This document shows positions 1-7,471 of a stretch of 46,732 bases of DNA, in pieces. A program made the position numbers and the translations under genes. The number at the start of each line of letters is the position of its first letter. Within the stretch, counting starts at the first letter, position 1. Source of the DNA: Hominimerdicola alba (GTDB lineage Bacteria; Bacillota; Clostridia; Oscillospirales; Ruminococcaceae); NCBI RefSeq assembly GCF_900112155.1, contig NZ_FOKQ01000032.1, positions 1-46,732 of the forward strand, given 5' to 3'. The notes beneath the pieces were generated by a model. That model did no database searches and was not told the origin of the DNA. It saw nothing but the letters and a program-made list of their open reading frames with translations.

Positions 1-1
1 G

Positions 2-271
2 AAGAATTACGCCGACAGCAAGGCTGAAAAGAAGGCAGCATATAAAGATAATACCGACAGGATCGAAGTGGAGCGTAAGTTCAGTCTCGCAAAGCGCAAA
101 TTCGGTCTTGGTCTGCTGCTCACAAAAAGAGAAGACACAACAAGAGCATCGATAGTTCTCAGCGTTATCGCAATGAACATCGACCGCCTGGCGGCGATGC
201 TTTTGCGCTTCTGGAAAATAGTGATAAATATTCGCTTCTCATATCGCCAGCCGGTATGCCATGGATTTTAG
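2..271 (+). CDS. DDE transposase, C-terminal fragment (IS5/IS1182-like)
   Basis: The reading frame is open from the window edge, so the N-terminus lies outside. The visible part reads KNYADSKAEKKAAYKDNTDR, then RIEVERKFSLAKRKFGLGL and SIVLSVIAMNIDRLAAML. This matches the end of DDE transposases of the IS5/IS1182 type, where a conserved Glu (here in RIEVERKF) closes the catalytic triad and a hydrophobic helix follows. The last ~20 residues after FWKI lose similarity. Further coding-like sequence appears in another frame at about 283-369 (TEENKIYDELTDAV, ending at a TAA), so the 3' end is probably frameshifted and the copy may be dead. A strong hairpin terminator follows. The family call is secure as a transposase; the exact IS family is less certain. 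Confidence 0.75.
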   Translation, partial: KNYADSKAEKKAAYKDNTDRIEVERKFSLAKRKFGLGLLLTKREDTTRASIVLSVIAMNIDRLAAMLLRFWKIVINIRFSYRQPVCHGF

Positions 272-371
272 AGGCTTGTTGAGGAGAGACTAATTACTAT
301 ACGGAAGAAAACAAAATCTACGACGAATTAACTGACGCAGTCATAGAGACACCTGAAGAAACCGAATAAAA

Positions 372-425
372 AAAAGAACAGCAAGCAGATACGTCAAATG
401 ACTTTTCTGTTTGCTGTTCTTTTTG
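372..425. terminator. Hairpin terminator after the transposase remnant
   Basis: The arms AAAGAACAGCAAGCAG and CTGTTTGCTGTTCTTT form a ~16-bp stem around a 14-nt loop, with A-runs before and T-runs after. It could stop transcription from either side, that is after the IS remnant or after the minus-strand dockerin gene. Confidence 0.8.
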
Positions 426-469
426 GGCATAAAAAAGCCCCCAGTATTCCGGGGACTAATTAAACAAAT

Positions 470-841
470 TTAACCTTTCCCCTTGACTTTAGCAGAAAGT
501 AAATTAATATCGGTAACATCAACTACACCGTCACCGTTGAGATCGGCAGCTGAAATATCATCAAGCAGCCTGATGCCTTTAACGTGAGCAACACAAAGAG
601 TGATATCAGTAACATTTACCTTACCGTTACCGTTCACATCTCCTGGCAGGAACTCAACAACATCATAGACCTGACGCTCGGTCTCTTCAACAAGAACAGG
701 CTTATCAAGAACAACTGTTGAATGTGTGCGTTCTGTCTCATCAACGATCACAGGAGAAGCGTATGCAGACACGGCTGCTGTACTAATACACATCATCGCT
801 GCTGCAAGAGCTGTAAACTTTCTAACGATCACCTTATTCAT
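470..841 (-). CDS. Small secreted dockerin type I protein
   Basis: A 123-aa exported protein. Residues 1-28 form a signal peptide (MNKVIVRKF, then an Ala-rich hydrophobic stretch ending SAYAS). Residues 29-64 are a short acidic segment with a loose duplication (VDETER / VEETER). Residues 65-123 are a type I dockerin with two Ca2+-binding F-hand repeats, starting at DVNGNGKVNVTD and DLNGDGVVDVTD, each followed by a helix ending in VKG. Dockerins bind cohesins and tether enzymes to cellulosomes or the cell surface. No catalytic or carbohydrate-binding module is present, so this may be an adaptor or competitor. The ATG at 841 was chosen because AGGAGGT lies 7-8 nt upstream; a longer ATG start is possible but lacks such a site. 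Confidence 0.88.
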   Translation of the reverse strand: MNKVIVRKFTALAAAMMCISTAAVSAYASPVIVDETERTHSTVVLDKPVLVEETERQVYDVVEFLPGDVNGNGKVNVTDITLCVAHVKGIRLLDDISAADLNGDGVVDVTDINLLSAKVKGKG

Positions 842-957
842 TCTGCATACCTCCATTCATCATACATTCACGTCATTAATTCATTTAACAAAAGAAAAGT
901 ATTTAAAAAACCGCACCACGATTCATTCGCGATACGCTGACCTTCCTTACTATTGTC

Positions 958-986
958 ATAATACCACAACTCAAACAAAAAGTCAA
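958..986 (-). promoter_or_regulatory. Sigma-A promoter of the dockerin gene
   Basis: On the minus strand TTGACT and TATTAT are separated by 17 bp. The predicted start gives a leader of ~110 nt before the dockerin ATG. The rest of the 380-nt gap to the next gene is AT-rich with no other recognisable element apart from the terminator at its right end. Confidence 0.7.
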
Positions 987-1207
987 CAGTATAGTTCATT
1001 CTTTGTATCAATTTACATAAACCCATAATAATTAACGTGGTGTATTGTACATTACGCAAAACTCAATAATTATTTTCGGGTATAAAGTATATTAAAACTT
1101 GTTCAGTTTTTTTAGACAACAGCGTATTATTTAAGCGTAAATAGTATATAATGCACAAAGAACGGACAATTTAATTAAACAGATTAAAAATAGGTTTGGT
1201 CATTTAG

Positions 1208-1240
1208 TCAAAAAACACTTCCGATAAAACGGAAGTGTTT
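1208..1240 (-). terminator. Terminator of the cyclase-family gene
   Basis: AACACTTCC and GGAAGTGTT form a 9-bp stem with an 8-nt loop. On the minus strand the hairpin runs into a T6 tract, six bases after the stop codon of the cyclase gene. Confidence 0.85.
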
Positions 1241-1245
1241 CAGAA

Positions 1246-1833
1246 CTATATTTCAATAAGATACGCTCTGCAAGGCGCACCGTCACAGCCACCCAGATTT
1301 ATTGGTGCAGCACTGAGTAAATACGAGCCTTCTGCAACACCTTGAAGACGAATTCCCTCAAGCAGGACAACGCCTGCACCCAACAGCACCAGATGAACTT
1401 CTTTTGGAGCATCTTCAGGACCGACAGTCTGGCTTTCGTTTCCTATGAGTTTAAGTCCTGCCGCAGCGAAAACCTTTGCTGCGGCAGCAGTAACTGTGCA
1501 CTTTCCACCTATCAGGAGTCTTTCACAGGTTTCATCACAGCGATCCAACATCGTTTTCGCATCTTCTGCTGTAACATCGCCGTCATGATGGAAGACATAA
1601 CATTTTCCTACAAATTTATCCAGAGAGATCTTATCAATAGTGATACCGTCGGCCAGAAAATGATAAGGAGCATCAACGTGCGTACCGTTATGTGCACAAA
1701 GCGAAAGTTCTGTAAGGTTACAGATATCTCCATTTTTAATGCTCATTGCTGTTTTTCTGACGGGTGGCTGATCTCCGGGGAAAACAGCACAGCTAAATAA
1801 CTCCTGCGAGATGTCAATTATTCTTTTTTCCAT
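1246..1833 (-). CDS. Cyclase / kynurenine formamidase-like metal hydrolase
   Basis: A 195-aa cytosolic protein of the cyclase superfamily (KynB-like metal-dependent hydrolases). The family metal-binding signature HxGTHxDxPxHF is intact as AHNGTHVDAPYHF at about residues 47-59, giving His48, His52 and Asp54 as Zn/Mn ligands and His58 as the likely catalytic base. The C-terminal part (LLSAAPINLGGCDGAPCRAYLIEI) matches the family ending, and the length is close to normal (~200 aa). The true substrate cannot be read from the sequence: kynurenine formamidase is the best-known member, but no tryptophan catabolic gene is nearby. The ATG at 1833 has AGGAGG 7 nt upstream; an upstream in-frame start at 1854 would overlap that site and is rejected. 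Confidence 0.82.
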   Translation of the reverse strand: MEKRIIDISQELFSCAVFPGDQPPVRKTAMSIKNGDICNLTELSLCAHNGTHVDAPYHFLADGITIDKISLDKFVGKCYVFHHDGDVTAEDAKTMLDRCDETCERLLIGGKCTVTAAAAKVFAAAGLKLIGNESQTVGPEDAPKEVHLVLLGAGVVLLEGIRLQGVAEGSYLLSAAPINLGGCDGAPCRAYLIEI

Positions 1834-2423
1834 ATAAGACCTCCTATTAATCAAACGTGAACCAAATTCGACTGCTTTTGGACAATTTCCAGTTTAAGAC
1901 AGGACTTTTTACAAACGAAGGCAAAATATCGTTTTCGCATAAAACTGCTTTATGCAAAAGATATAGGTTCAATAATTTCCGCGTCAAGTGATGATAAGCA
2001 TTTCACACAGATGAAACACAATGTTAATATCTTGTAATAAAGATATGCGCACAAGAGCATCTGCCATTATTTTCCATCTAATTTTACAGTAATCGGTTAA
2101 AAATTGTTGTTTCTATAAATTCGATTGTGCAAAATCAACATACTTTAAATGCAAATCGTGAAAAGCGTAAAATATTGTATGAAATGTAGAAATAATCTAT
2201 TAACAAATGTGATATATGACAATTAAAACCATCTATTTTCCATATATTTCCACTACTTTTTAACCGAAAAGGTTAAAGCCGAGAGATATACAAGCCTTGT
2301 TTGTGAATGATGTACAGGTTTCATATAATCCGACACCATATGATAATCATTTTTAAACAATAATAAATATAACGTTCATATTTTGCAGACAACTTCAAAA
2401 CACGCCTTCACGAATTTATGGTA

Positions 2424-2452
2424 ATTATAAACGATTAACTAGTAAATGTCAA
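2424..2452 (-). promoter_or_regulatory. Consensus sigma-A promoter, minus strand, long leader
   Basis: TTGACA, 17 bp, TATAAT: a perfect consensus reading towards the cyclase gene. The predicted start (about 2417) lies ~585 nt before that gene's ATG, with no open reading frame of note between. Hairpins in the leader include arms at 2257-2276 (TTTAACC/GGTTAAA) and 1932-1957 (TTTTGCATAAA / TTTATGCGAAAA). The leader's job is unknown; it may be a separate RNA. Confidence 0.75.
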
Positions 2453-2497
2453 GTACAAAGTTTTACCAAATAATATCGCAAAGTTCATAAAAAAATC

Positions 2498-2526
2498 TTG
2501 ACGTCTCGCCGATTAGCTGTTATAAT
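2498..2526 (+). promoter_or_regulatory. Strong sigma-A promoter, plus strand, long leader
   Basis: TTGACG, 17 bp, TATAAT. Predicted start at about 2533, ~495 nt before the LRR gene's ATG. Its -35 lies only 45 bp from the -35 of the divergent minus-strand promoter, so the pair may be co-regulated or compete. Confidence 0.75.
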
Positions 2527-2532
2527 TTAAAT

Positions 2533-2870
2533 GGAGATTTTTCTAGTAAAATCTGTGATCGTCCTGTACGAAAAAATGCTTTCTCAAACAACAGTCTGCA
2601 CTTCAAAAAAATCAGACTTATCTGTTAAGGATTTTCTGATTCCACTAGGCCTGCAATTTATTTGATATTGCAAGGTCGCGTTCGTTCAAATTTTGTTCAA
2701 ACCGTTTAACGATATACTACCATGAAGATCATTACTGCGATAATATGTCTCTACTGATTTGAACATTACTTAAACGTTTCAGGTGTAGTCTTTCATGGCA
2801 GGACATGTATTCACACCAAGTCTGAATACGTTTACAATCAAAATTCCTAAATCGGAATTTTATTTTCTTA
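2533..2870 (+). ncRNA. Candidate structured RNA or regulatory leader
   Basis: This stretch has no plausible ORF, starts at a strong promoter and ends at a terminator-like hairpin. The 5' end folds at once (AGATTTT / AAAATCT, 2535-2554). Further stems are 2610-2641 (AATCAGA/TCTGATT), 2650-2675 (CCTGCAAT/ATTGCAAGG) and a long-range pairing CCATGAA (2720) with TTCATGG (2792). At 2840-2861 AAAATTCC/GGAATTTT is followed by ATTTTCTT, which would end a ~330-nt RNA. A second strong stem (TATCGGGT/ACCCGATA, 2895-2922) lies before the LRR gene. It could be an independent small RNA or a leader with conditional read-through. No known riboswitch signature was recognised. Confidence 0.4.
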
Positions 2871-3027
2871 AAAGACTTATCTTTTTAATTTCAGTATCGG
2901 GTCGTGCCGAAAACACCCGATAACTATTATATTTATATTTTTACTAAATATCGATCACGTGCTTAACAAGTTTCCGAATGTTACTAATTATTAGCCGCCC
3001 GGGGACTTAAGGAAGGAGATACGCTTG

Positions 3028-4791
3028 ATGGCTAATGAAAATTTTACAATACTTGACGGTGAACTAATCTCTTACAGCGGTAACGATAAGATCGTTACTG
3101 TTCCAAACGGGGTGACAAGCATCAAGGAAGGTGCTTTCCTTGGCTGCGTTCATATAGAGGAAGTGAAACTGCCCGAAGGTCTTACTATAATTAAGCATAA
3201 AGCATTCTGGGGATGTGCACGCCTTAAAAGGATCAAACTGCCGAATACTCTCCGCACCATTGAATTCGGCGCTTTCAGAGAATGTGAATCTCTCCGTGAG
3301 ATAACTATCCCCGATGGTGTGACTGTAATGGGTGATTCAGTTTTCCGCAGCTGCGATTCGCTTTCCAAGGTCTATCTTCCCGATTCCCTTACTGAACTCA
3401 GAACAAGCACTTTCTCCGAGTGTTTTCTTCTTAATGATATACGTCTTCCCGAAACCCTTGAAAGAATACCTGTAAGCTGCTTTCAAGGCTGCGCGTGCAT
3501 GAAATCCATCACTATACCCGATAGCGTAAAAACCATCGGAAAAAGCGCATTCAGCGGTTGTACATCACTTGCTGACGTAAAGCTTCCATCAGGACTGAAA
3601 GTCATAGAAAAAAATTGTTTTGAGGACTGCCGCAAGCTTATGAAGCTTAATGTTCCAGATACCATTGAAGAAATCGGCGCGAACGCATTCTCAAAAAGCG
3701 GGCTGATGACTTACTGCTTCTCAGACTATCTTATCATGGGACACGTCCTTGTTCGCTACATGGGCAAGGATGAGAGTACTGCCGTTCCCGATGGTGTACG
3801 CGTTATCAGCGATCATGCTTTTGCATATAACGAAGAGTTAAAGAATGTAACAATCCCCGAAACTGTTACAGATATTCAGGATAATGCTTTTGAGCGTTGC
3901 CCTTTGCTGAAAAGTGTTACCCTGCCTTACAGTCTGAAAACTATCGGTGACGGAGTATTCTCGGAATGTGCTTCTCTTATCCATATTGAATTTCCACCCA
4001 ACATTGAGCGTATCGGAAAAAAAGTATTTTCCGGCACAGGCTTTGAACAGCACAGCGATAAAGAAATGAATATCCTTTCCGGCAAGTATCTTATAAGCTA
4101 CGGCGGTTCCGCAGAAGAATTGTCTATACCCGCAGGAGTCAAAGTCATAGCAGACGAAGCCTTTGTTGAATGCGGCGGAGTGAACGCTGTAACACTGCCA
4201 TACGGTCTTAAAACAATTGGAAACGGTGCTTTTCGCTGGAGGAGCGAGCTGAAAAAGGTCACCATACCTTCTACAGTAAACTACATCGGAGAAAATGCCT
4301 TTGTTAACTGTCATGAGCCGGAGATAAACATTATCAGCCCTAATGGTCATCTGGGTGAAAATGGTTTTCCCGACGGAGCAAAGCTCAAGATCGTAGATGG
4401 AAGCAGAATACTGAACGTCAAGTTTACCTGGGCTGTCAAAGCTGGCGATTGTCCTGAAAGGCGTCTCTGGAATTTCGTCTGCAGCAAATCTTCAACAACA
4501 TTTGCTATGCTTAATAAGCCCGAGTATAAGATTCCCTGTGCTATATGCTTCTATGATACATCTGACTACTGCAGTGACTATTTAAAAAGAAACATCGTTG
4601 AAGCTGTTTGCTATGCAACATCATACTATGATGATTCATTATTGGAACGTGTCCTTTCTTTCGGACTTCTAGATAATCTTCAGCTTCAGGAATGCATTAA
4701 CTATGCGATCGAGCACAAGCTTACTGTGCAGCAGATGGAACTTATGCGCTACCGTTACGAATTTCTTGAGGGCAACGGCGTAGCTAATTGA
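3028..4791 (+). CDS. BspA-like leucine-rich repeat (LRR_5) protein, no signal peptide
   Basis: A ~587-aa protein built almost entirely of LRR_5 (BspA/Treponema pallidum-type) repeats of ~23 residues with the pattern I.. AFxxCxxLxxVxLPxxLxxI, running from about residue 15 to 460. Two breaks (around residues 235 and 350, beginning YLIMGHVLVRY and YLISYGGS) look like starts of new repeat blocks. The last ~125 residues are non-repeat, helical and Cys/Tyr-rich. There is no signal peptide, lipobox, membrane segment or cell-wall anchor, unusual for a family often placed at the surface. AAGGAG lies 9 nt before the ATG used; a TTG one codon upstream is also possible. The LRR_5 role is usually protein binding or adhesion; this one may act in the cytoplasm. 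Confidence 0.85.
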   Translation: MANENFTILDGELISYSGNDKIVTVPNGVTSIKEGAFLGCVHIEEVKLPEGLTIIKHKAFWGCARLKRIKLPNTLRTIEFGAFRECESLREITIPDGVTVMGDSVFRSCDSLSKVYLPDSLTELRTSTFSECFLLNDIRLPETLERIPVSCFQGCACMKSITIPDSVKTIGKSAFSGCTSLADVKLPSGLKVIEKNCFEDCRKLMKLNVPDTIEEIGANAFSKSGLMTYCFSDYLIMGHVLVRYMGKDESTAVPDGVRVISDHAFAYNEELKNVTIPETVTDIQDNAFERCPLLKSVTLPYSLKTIGDGVFSECASLIHIEFPPNIERIGKKVFSGTGFEQHSDKEMNILSGKYLISYGGSAEELSIPAGVKVIADEAFVECGGVNAVTLPYGLKTIGNGAFRWRSELKKVTIPSTVNYIGENAFVNCHEPEINIISPNGHLGENGFPDGAKLKIVDGSRILNVKFTWAVKAGDCPERRLWNFVCSKSSTTFAMLNKPEYKIPCAICFYDTSDYCSDYLKRNIVEAVCYATSYYDDSLLERVLSFGLLDNLQLQECINYAIEHKLTVQQMELMRYRYEFLEGNGVAN

Positions 4792-4896
4792 CAAACATAT
4801 TTTAGTGAGTAGATAGCGAAGATTCTGCTTCTGTTATGACCTCAGCGTCTAAAATGCGCGGCACGCGGTCGACGCACTCATCGCTAATAAAAATAC

Positions 4897-5040
4897 GAGC
4901 GTGGGCAATCACAAATGTCCACGCTCAAACTATTTTCGTATAATTATTGCCGTACCTGAAATCAATGGCGATAACTCGCTATTTTCTCGACCAATTGGAA
5001 GAAGGTAAACTAACCAGCTATCCACACAAAGCACAATTTG
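4897..5040 (+). repeat. Dispersed hairpin repeat, copy A
   Basis: Begins with the hairpin GAGCGTGG/CCACGCTC (4897-4926) and continues with CAAACTAT, TATTGCCG, GAAATCAA, TTTCTCGACC, AACCAGC and CAATTT in the same order as a second copy at ~34.45 kb on the same strand. It fills most of the 345-nt gap between two convergent genes; the part before it (4792-4896) shows nothing recognisable. The outer inverted repeat seen in copy B is absent, so this copy looks decayed. Confidence 0.7.
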
Positions 5041-5056
5041 TCTTAGCATAAAAAGC

Positions 5057-5091
5057 AAAAATCCCCGAAGCACTTAAAATGCCTCGGGGCA
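5057..5091 (-). terminator. Terminator of the alarmone synthetase gene
   Basis: On the minus strand CCCCGAGGCA/TGCTTCGGGG forms a 10-bp stem with a 7-nt loop followed by ATTTTTGC. It lies ~45 nt after the stop codon. Confidence 0.85.
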
Positions 5092-5137
5092 AAACTATTA
5101 TATTGATATCCGCTATGTAACGAACGCACTTTTTACA

Positions 5138-5929
5138 TCAATAAATCGGAACATCAAAATTCTTGATCTTCTCAAAAAGTATATCGTCCTCGGATGGGAT
5201 ATCCGCTGCCATCTCTATCTCACTGCGGATACTCAGCATCTCACGGTCTGTGCTTGCGATGACCTCGGCACAGTCCCGGAGCCTGTCAACTATCTCCTGC
5301 TCGTTTTCAACTGCCTGCTTGTATTTCAGCTGATGTTCAAGGCTTGCCCAGAAATCCATAGCTATGGTTCGTATCTGGACTTCAACACGCATATCACGCT
5401 TCTCTTCTGCGAAGAATACAGGCACGCTGACTATCAGGTGAAGACTGCGGTAGCCGTTGGGCTTAGGTGAAGCGATGTAATCCTTGCGAGCGATGAGGGT
5501 TATATCATCCTGCTGGATAAGTGCATCGGCTATGGAATAAATATCATCGATGTACGCGCAAATTACTCTGACACCTGCAACATCGCTGAGGTTTTGCTCA
5601 ATATTATCCGGTGTCATAGCAAGACCTTTGCGCTGAAGCTTTTCAGCGATGCTCGAGGTTCTTTTAAGACGGGTGCTGATAAACTCGATGGGATTGCGGC
5701 GATAACGCACATTGAATTCGGTGTTCAGCACATCGAACTTGGTCTTGACCTCTTTGATAGCACAGGTGTACATCATCATAAGCTCCTTGTACTCCACCAT
5801 AGTGCCTATCAGCTGCTTTGTGTGACTGTATACCATCTCCACTTCGTCGGAACTGAGTGCAGGCAGTTCAAGTTCAGGTGAGTTTATCACCTCGGTGAAC
5901 AGCTCATCGAATTTTTGCTCGCGGCCCAT
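5138..5929 (-). CDS. Small alarmone synthetase (RelA/SpoT domain GTP pyrophosphokinase)
   Basis: A 263-aa stand-alone RelA/SpoT synthetase. It transfers pyrophosphate from ATP to GDP or GTP to make (p)ppGpp, the stringent-response alarmone. The synthetase domain covers roughly residues 65-225: RLKRTSSIAEKLQRKG, DVAGVRVICAYIDD (the conserved DxxGxRV segment), KDYIASPKPNGYRSLHL (the nucleotide-binding YxxxKPNGYRSLH motif) and VEVQIRT, DFWASLEHQLKYK. There is no HD hydrolase, TGS or ACT domain, so it resembles RelQ/RelP (SAS) rather than Rel. It is somewhat longer than typical RelQ (~210 aa) owing to its N-terminal helices. The ATG is preceded by AGGAGGT at 7-8 nt. A TATAAT lies at 5959-5964 without a clear -35. 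Confidence 0.9.
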   Translation of the reverse strand: MGREQKFDELFTEVINSPELELPALSSDEVEMVYSHTKQLIGTMVEYKELMMMYTCAIKEVKTKFDVLNTEFNVRYRRNPIEFISTRLKRTSSIAEKLQRKGLAMTPDNIEQNLSDVAGVRVICAYIDDIYSIADALIQQDDITLIARKDYIASPKPNGYRSLHLIVSVPVFFAEEKRDMRVEVQIRTIAMDFWASLEHQLKYKQAVENEQEIVDRLRDCAEVIASTDREMLSIRSEIEMAADIPSEDDILFEKIKNFDVPIY

Positions 5930-6053
5930 AACATACCTCCTGTTCTCAGCGTAAAAGTATTATACTTTCGCGCAGCTTTCGTTATTTTATCATAATACCA
6001 TGCCTGTGGGTGAAAAATGCGTTATTTATCTGAATTATCTGTGAAAACTTTCC

Positions 6054-6854
6054 TTATTTTTCCACACCGAAGAACTCAGCGACCTTATCATTGAATTCTG
6101 GCTGCTCATATGCGCCGTGTCCGTAGGCTTCTGTCATGTAAAGCTCACAGCCGAGTTTTTCGGCGATTTCCTTTGAAGCTTCGGGCGAAACAATCCTGTC
6201 CTGCTTGTCACCTATGACCAATACGGGACATTTTATCTCTTCAAGCCTGTCATAAGTATCACAGGTCATACAGGCTTTCGTCATGCGCACAAAGGTCTGG
6301 GGATCTTTGGGACGTCCCGCCTTGACCAGCGCAGGCATTATCAGCTTAAATTTTTCAAACCTTTCAGGGGGATAATTATACTTCATGGTGCTGATAACAA
6401 GTCCGTCGATATCACCTTTTTCTGCCAGACTGACCCATTCATCCACAGCACCTCGTACAATGTCATTATTGCGTGAAAGGGTGACTCCCAGTACAAGCTT
6501 TTTCACAAGTTCAGGATGCTTTATGGCAAGATACTGAGCAGCCATACCGCCCTGAGATACGCCCATAACACAGGCATTTTTTAGCCCGATGGCATTCATA
6601 GCCGCAGCTATCTCATCACCGATATCCTCTGCAGTATAGTTCTCGGGGATAACCTTTCTGCGGTCAAAAATATAAACTCGGAACTTTTTGGTGAACTGCC
6701 TGTACATCACCGCCAGTGTAAATCCCGTACCCTTAACACGTTTCAGAGAAAGCCCCGGTATTATAACCATGACATCTCCCCCGCTGCCAAAAGCAACGTA
6801 GTCAATACTCATTCCATCGATTTCTAAAGTATCTTCCTTTACATTGTATAACAT
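6054..6854 (-). CDS. Alpha/beta hydrolase
   Basis: A 266-aa soluble alpha/beta-hydrolase-fold protein. The nucleophile elbow is GVSQGG with Ser100. The likely acid is Asp219 (VIGDKQDRIVS) and the base His246 (YGHGAYE), in the usual order and spacing. The oxyanion region is IIPGLS near residue 32. The overall layout resembles the MhpC/BioH-like group, but the substrate cannot be deduced. An AGGAGA site precedes the ATG. It lies 29 nt after the small membrane protein gene upstream and is probably co-transcribed with it. Confidence 0.85.
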   Translation of the reverse strand: MLYNVKEDTLEIDGMSIDYVAFGSGGDVMVIIPGLSLKRVKGTGFTLAVMYRQFTKKFRVYIFDRRKVIPENYTAEDIGDEIAAAMNAIGLKNACVMGVSQGGMAAQYLAIKHPELVKKLVLGVTLSRNNDIVRGAVDEWVSLAEKGDIDGLVISTMKYNYPPERFEKFKLIMPALVKAGRPKDPQTFVRMTKACMTCDTYDRLEEIKCPVLVIGDKQDRIVSPEASKEIAEKLGCELYMTEAYGHGAYEQPEFNDKVAEFFGVEK

Positions 6855-6883
6855 TTTCTGTCTCCTGTTTCTTTTATCTCTTT

Positions 6884-7195
6884 TTAAAATACTGTTGTTA
6901 TGAACTTCATTATCATATTCACAAGTCCCATGAGGATATTCACCACATACAGCACACCTGCACCAAAGTTCAGCAGTACACCGATGGCACAGCCAACCGC
7001 TGAAAGCTTATATCCCGCGTCATGATCCTCTTTCACCGACTTTGCCGAGACCGCTGCGCCAACAATTATCAGCAGCATCATAACCGTGCTGACAAGCATG
7101 ATATTCAGCTTAGTGCACAAAAGCACAAGCAGGATATTAATTATCCCGAATATGATACAGCCTTTCCATGACGGTTTAGCATTCTGCTCTTTCAA
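6884..7195 (-). CDS. Small hydrophobic membrane protein, unknown function
   Basis: A 103-aa protein with three predicted membrane segments: about residues 12-45 (possibly a hairpin pair, CIIFGIINILLVLLC and IMLVSTVMMLLIIVG) and a C-terminal stretch (AVGCAIGVLLNFGAGVLYVVNIL). The start appears to be TTG, because no ATG is in frame nearby and AAAGGTGAG sits 6 nt before it. It probably shares a transcript with the alpha/beta hydrolase 29 nt downstream. I do not recognise the family. Confidence 0.7.
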   Translation of the reverse strand: MKEQNAKPSWKGCIIFGIINILLVLLCTKLNIMLVSTVMMLLIIVGAAVSAKSVKEDHDAGYKLSAVGCAIGVLLNFGAGVLYVVNILMGLVNMIMKFITTVF

Positions 7196-7237
7196 AATTA
7201 TCTCACCTTTAAAACCTGTGCTGAAATAGCTAACAAA

Positions 7238-7262
7238 AAAGGCTGCCTAAAAATGGCAGCCG
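7238..7262 (-). terminator. Terminator after the 41-aa membrane peptide
   Basis: GGCTGCC/GGCAGCC with a 7-nt loop, running into TTTTTT on the minus strand, immediately after the stop codon of the small ORF. Confidence 0.85.
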
Positions 7263-7267
7263 AAAAT

Positions 7268-7393
7268 TTACCGTTCTACGGAGTAATACTTATTCAGCTT
7301 TGTTTTGAATATCTCCGTTACTATATCAGCAGTCACTATCGCTGCAACGACCGACACGAAAACGATAATAAATACTTTCAGACCCTTGCTCAT
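7268..7393 (-). CDS. 41-aa single-pass membrane peptide, unknown
   Basis: A short ORF: MSKGLKVFIIVFVSVVAAIV, then TADIVTEIFKTKLNKYYSVER. It has a short basic N-terminus, one membrane helix (about residues 6-24) and a basic amphipathic tail. It has a complete expression set: a promoter (TTGAAA-17-TATAAT, 7443-7471), a purine-rich site (GGAAGGCGG) a few nt before the ATG, and a terminator directly after the stop. That makes it more convincing than its length alone. It might be a toxin-like, stress or regulatory small membrane protein; nothing in the sequence decides. Confidence 0.7.
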   Translation of the reverse strand: MSKGLKVFIIVFVSVVAAIVTADIVTEIFKTKLNKYYSVER

Positions 7394-7442
7394 AATGTTC
7401 CGCCTTCCTTTCTTTAGTCTGAGTAACAAATTTCTCACATAT

Positions 7443-7471
7443 ATTATACACTATTTTTTAGAGAATTTCAA
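7443..7471 (-). promoter_or_regulatory. Promoter of the 41-aa peptide gene
   Basis: TTGAAA, 17 bp, TATAAT on the minus strand. The -35 overlaps the stop codon of the upstream oxidoreductase gene, so the peptide gene can be expressed independently of it. Confidence 0.7.
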
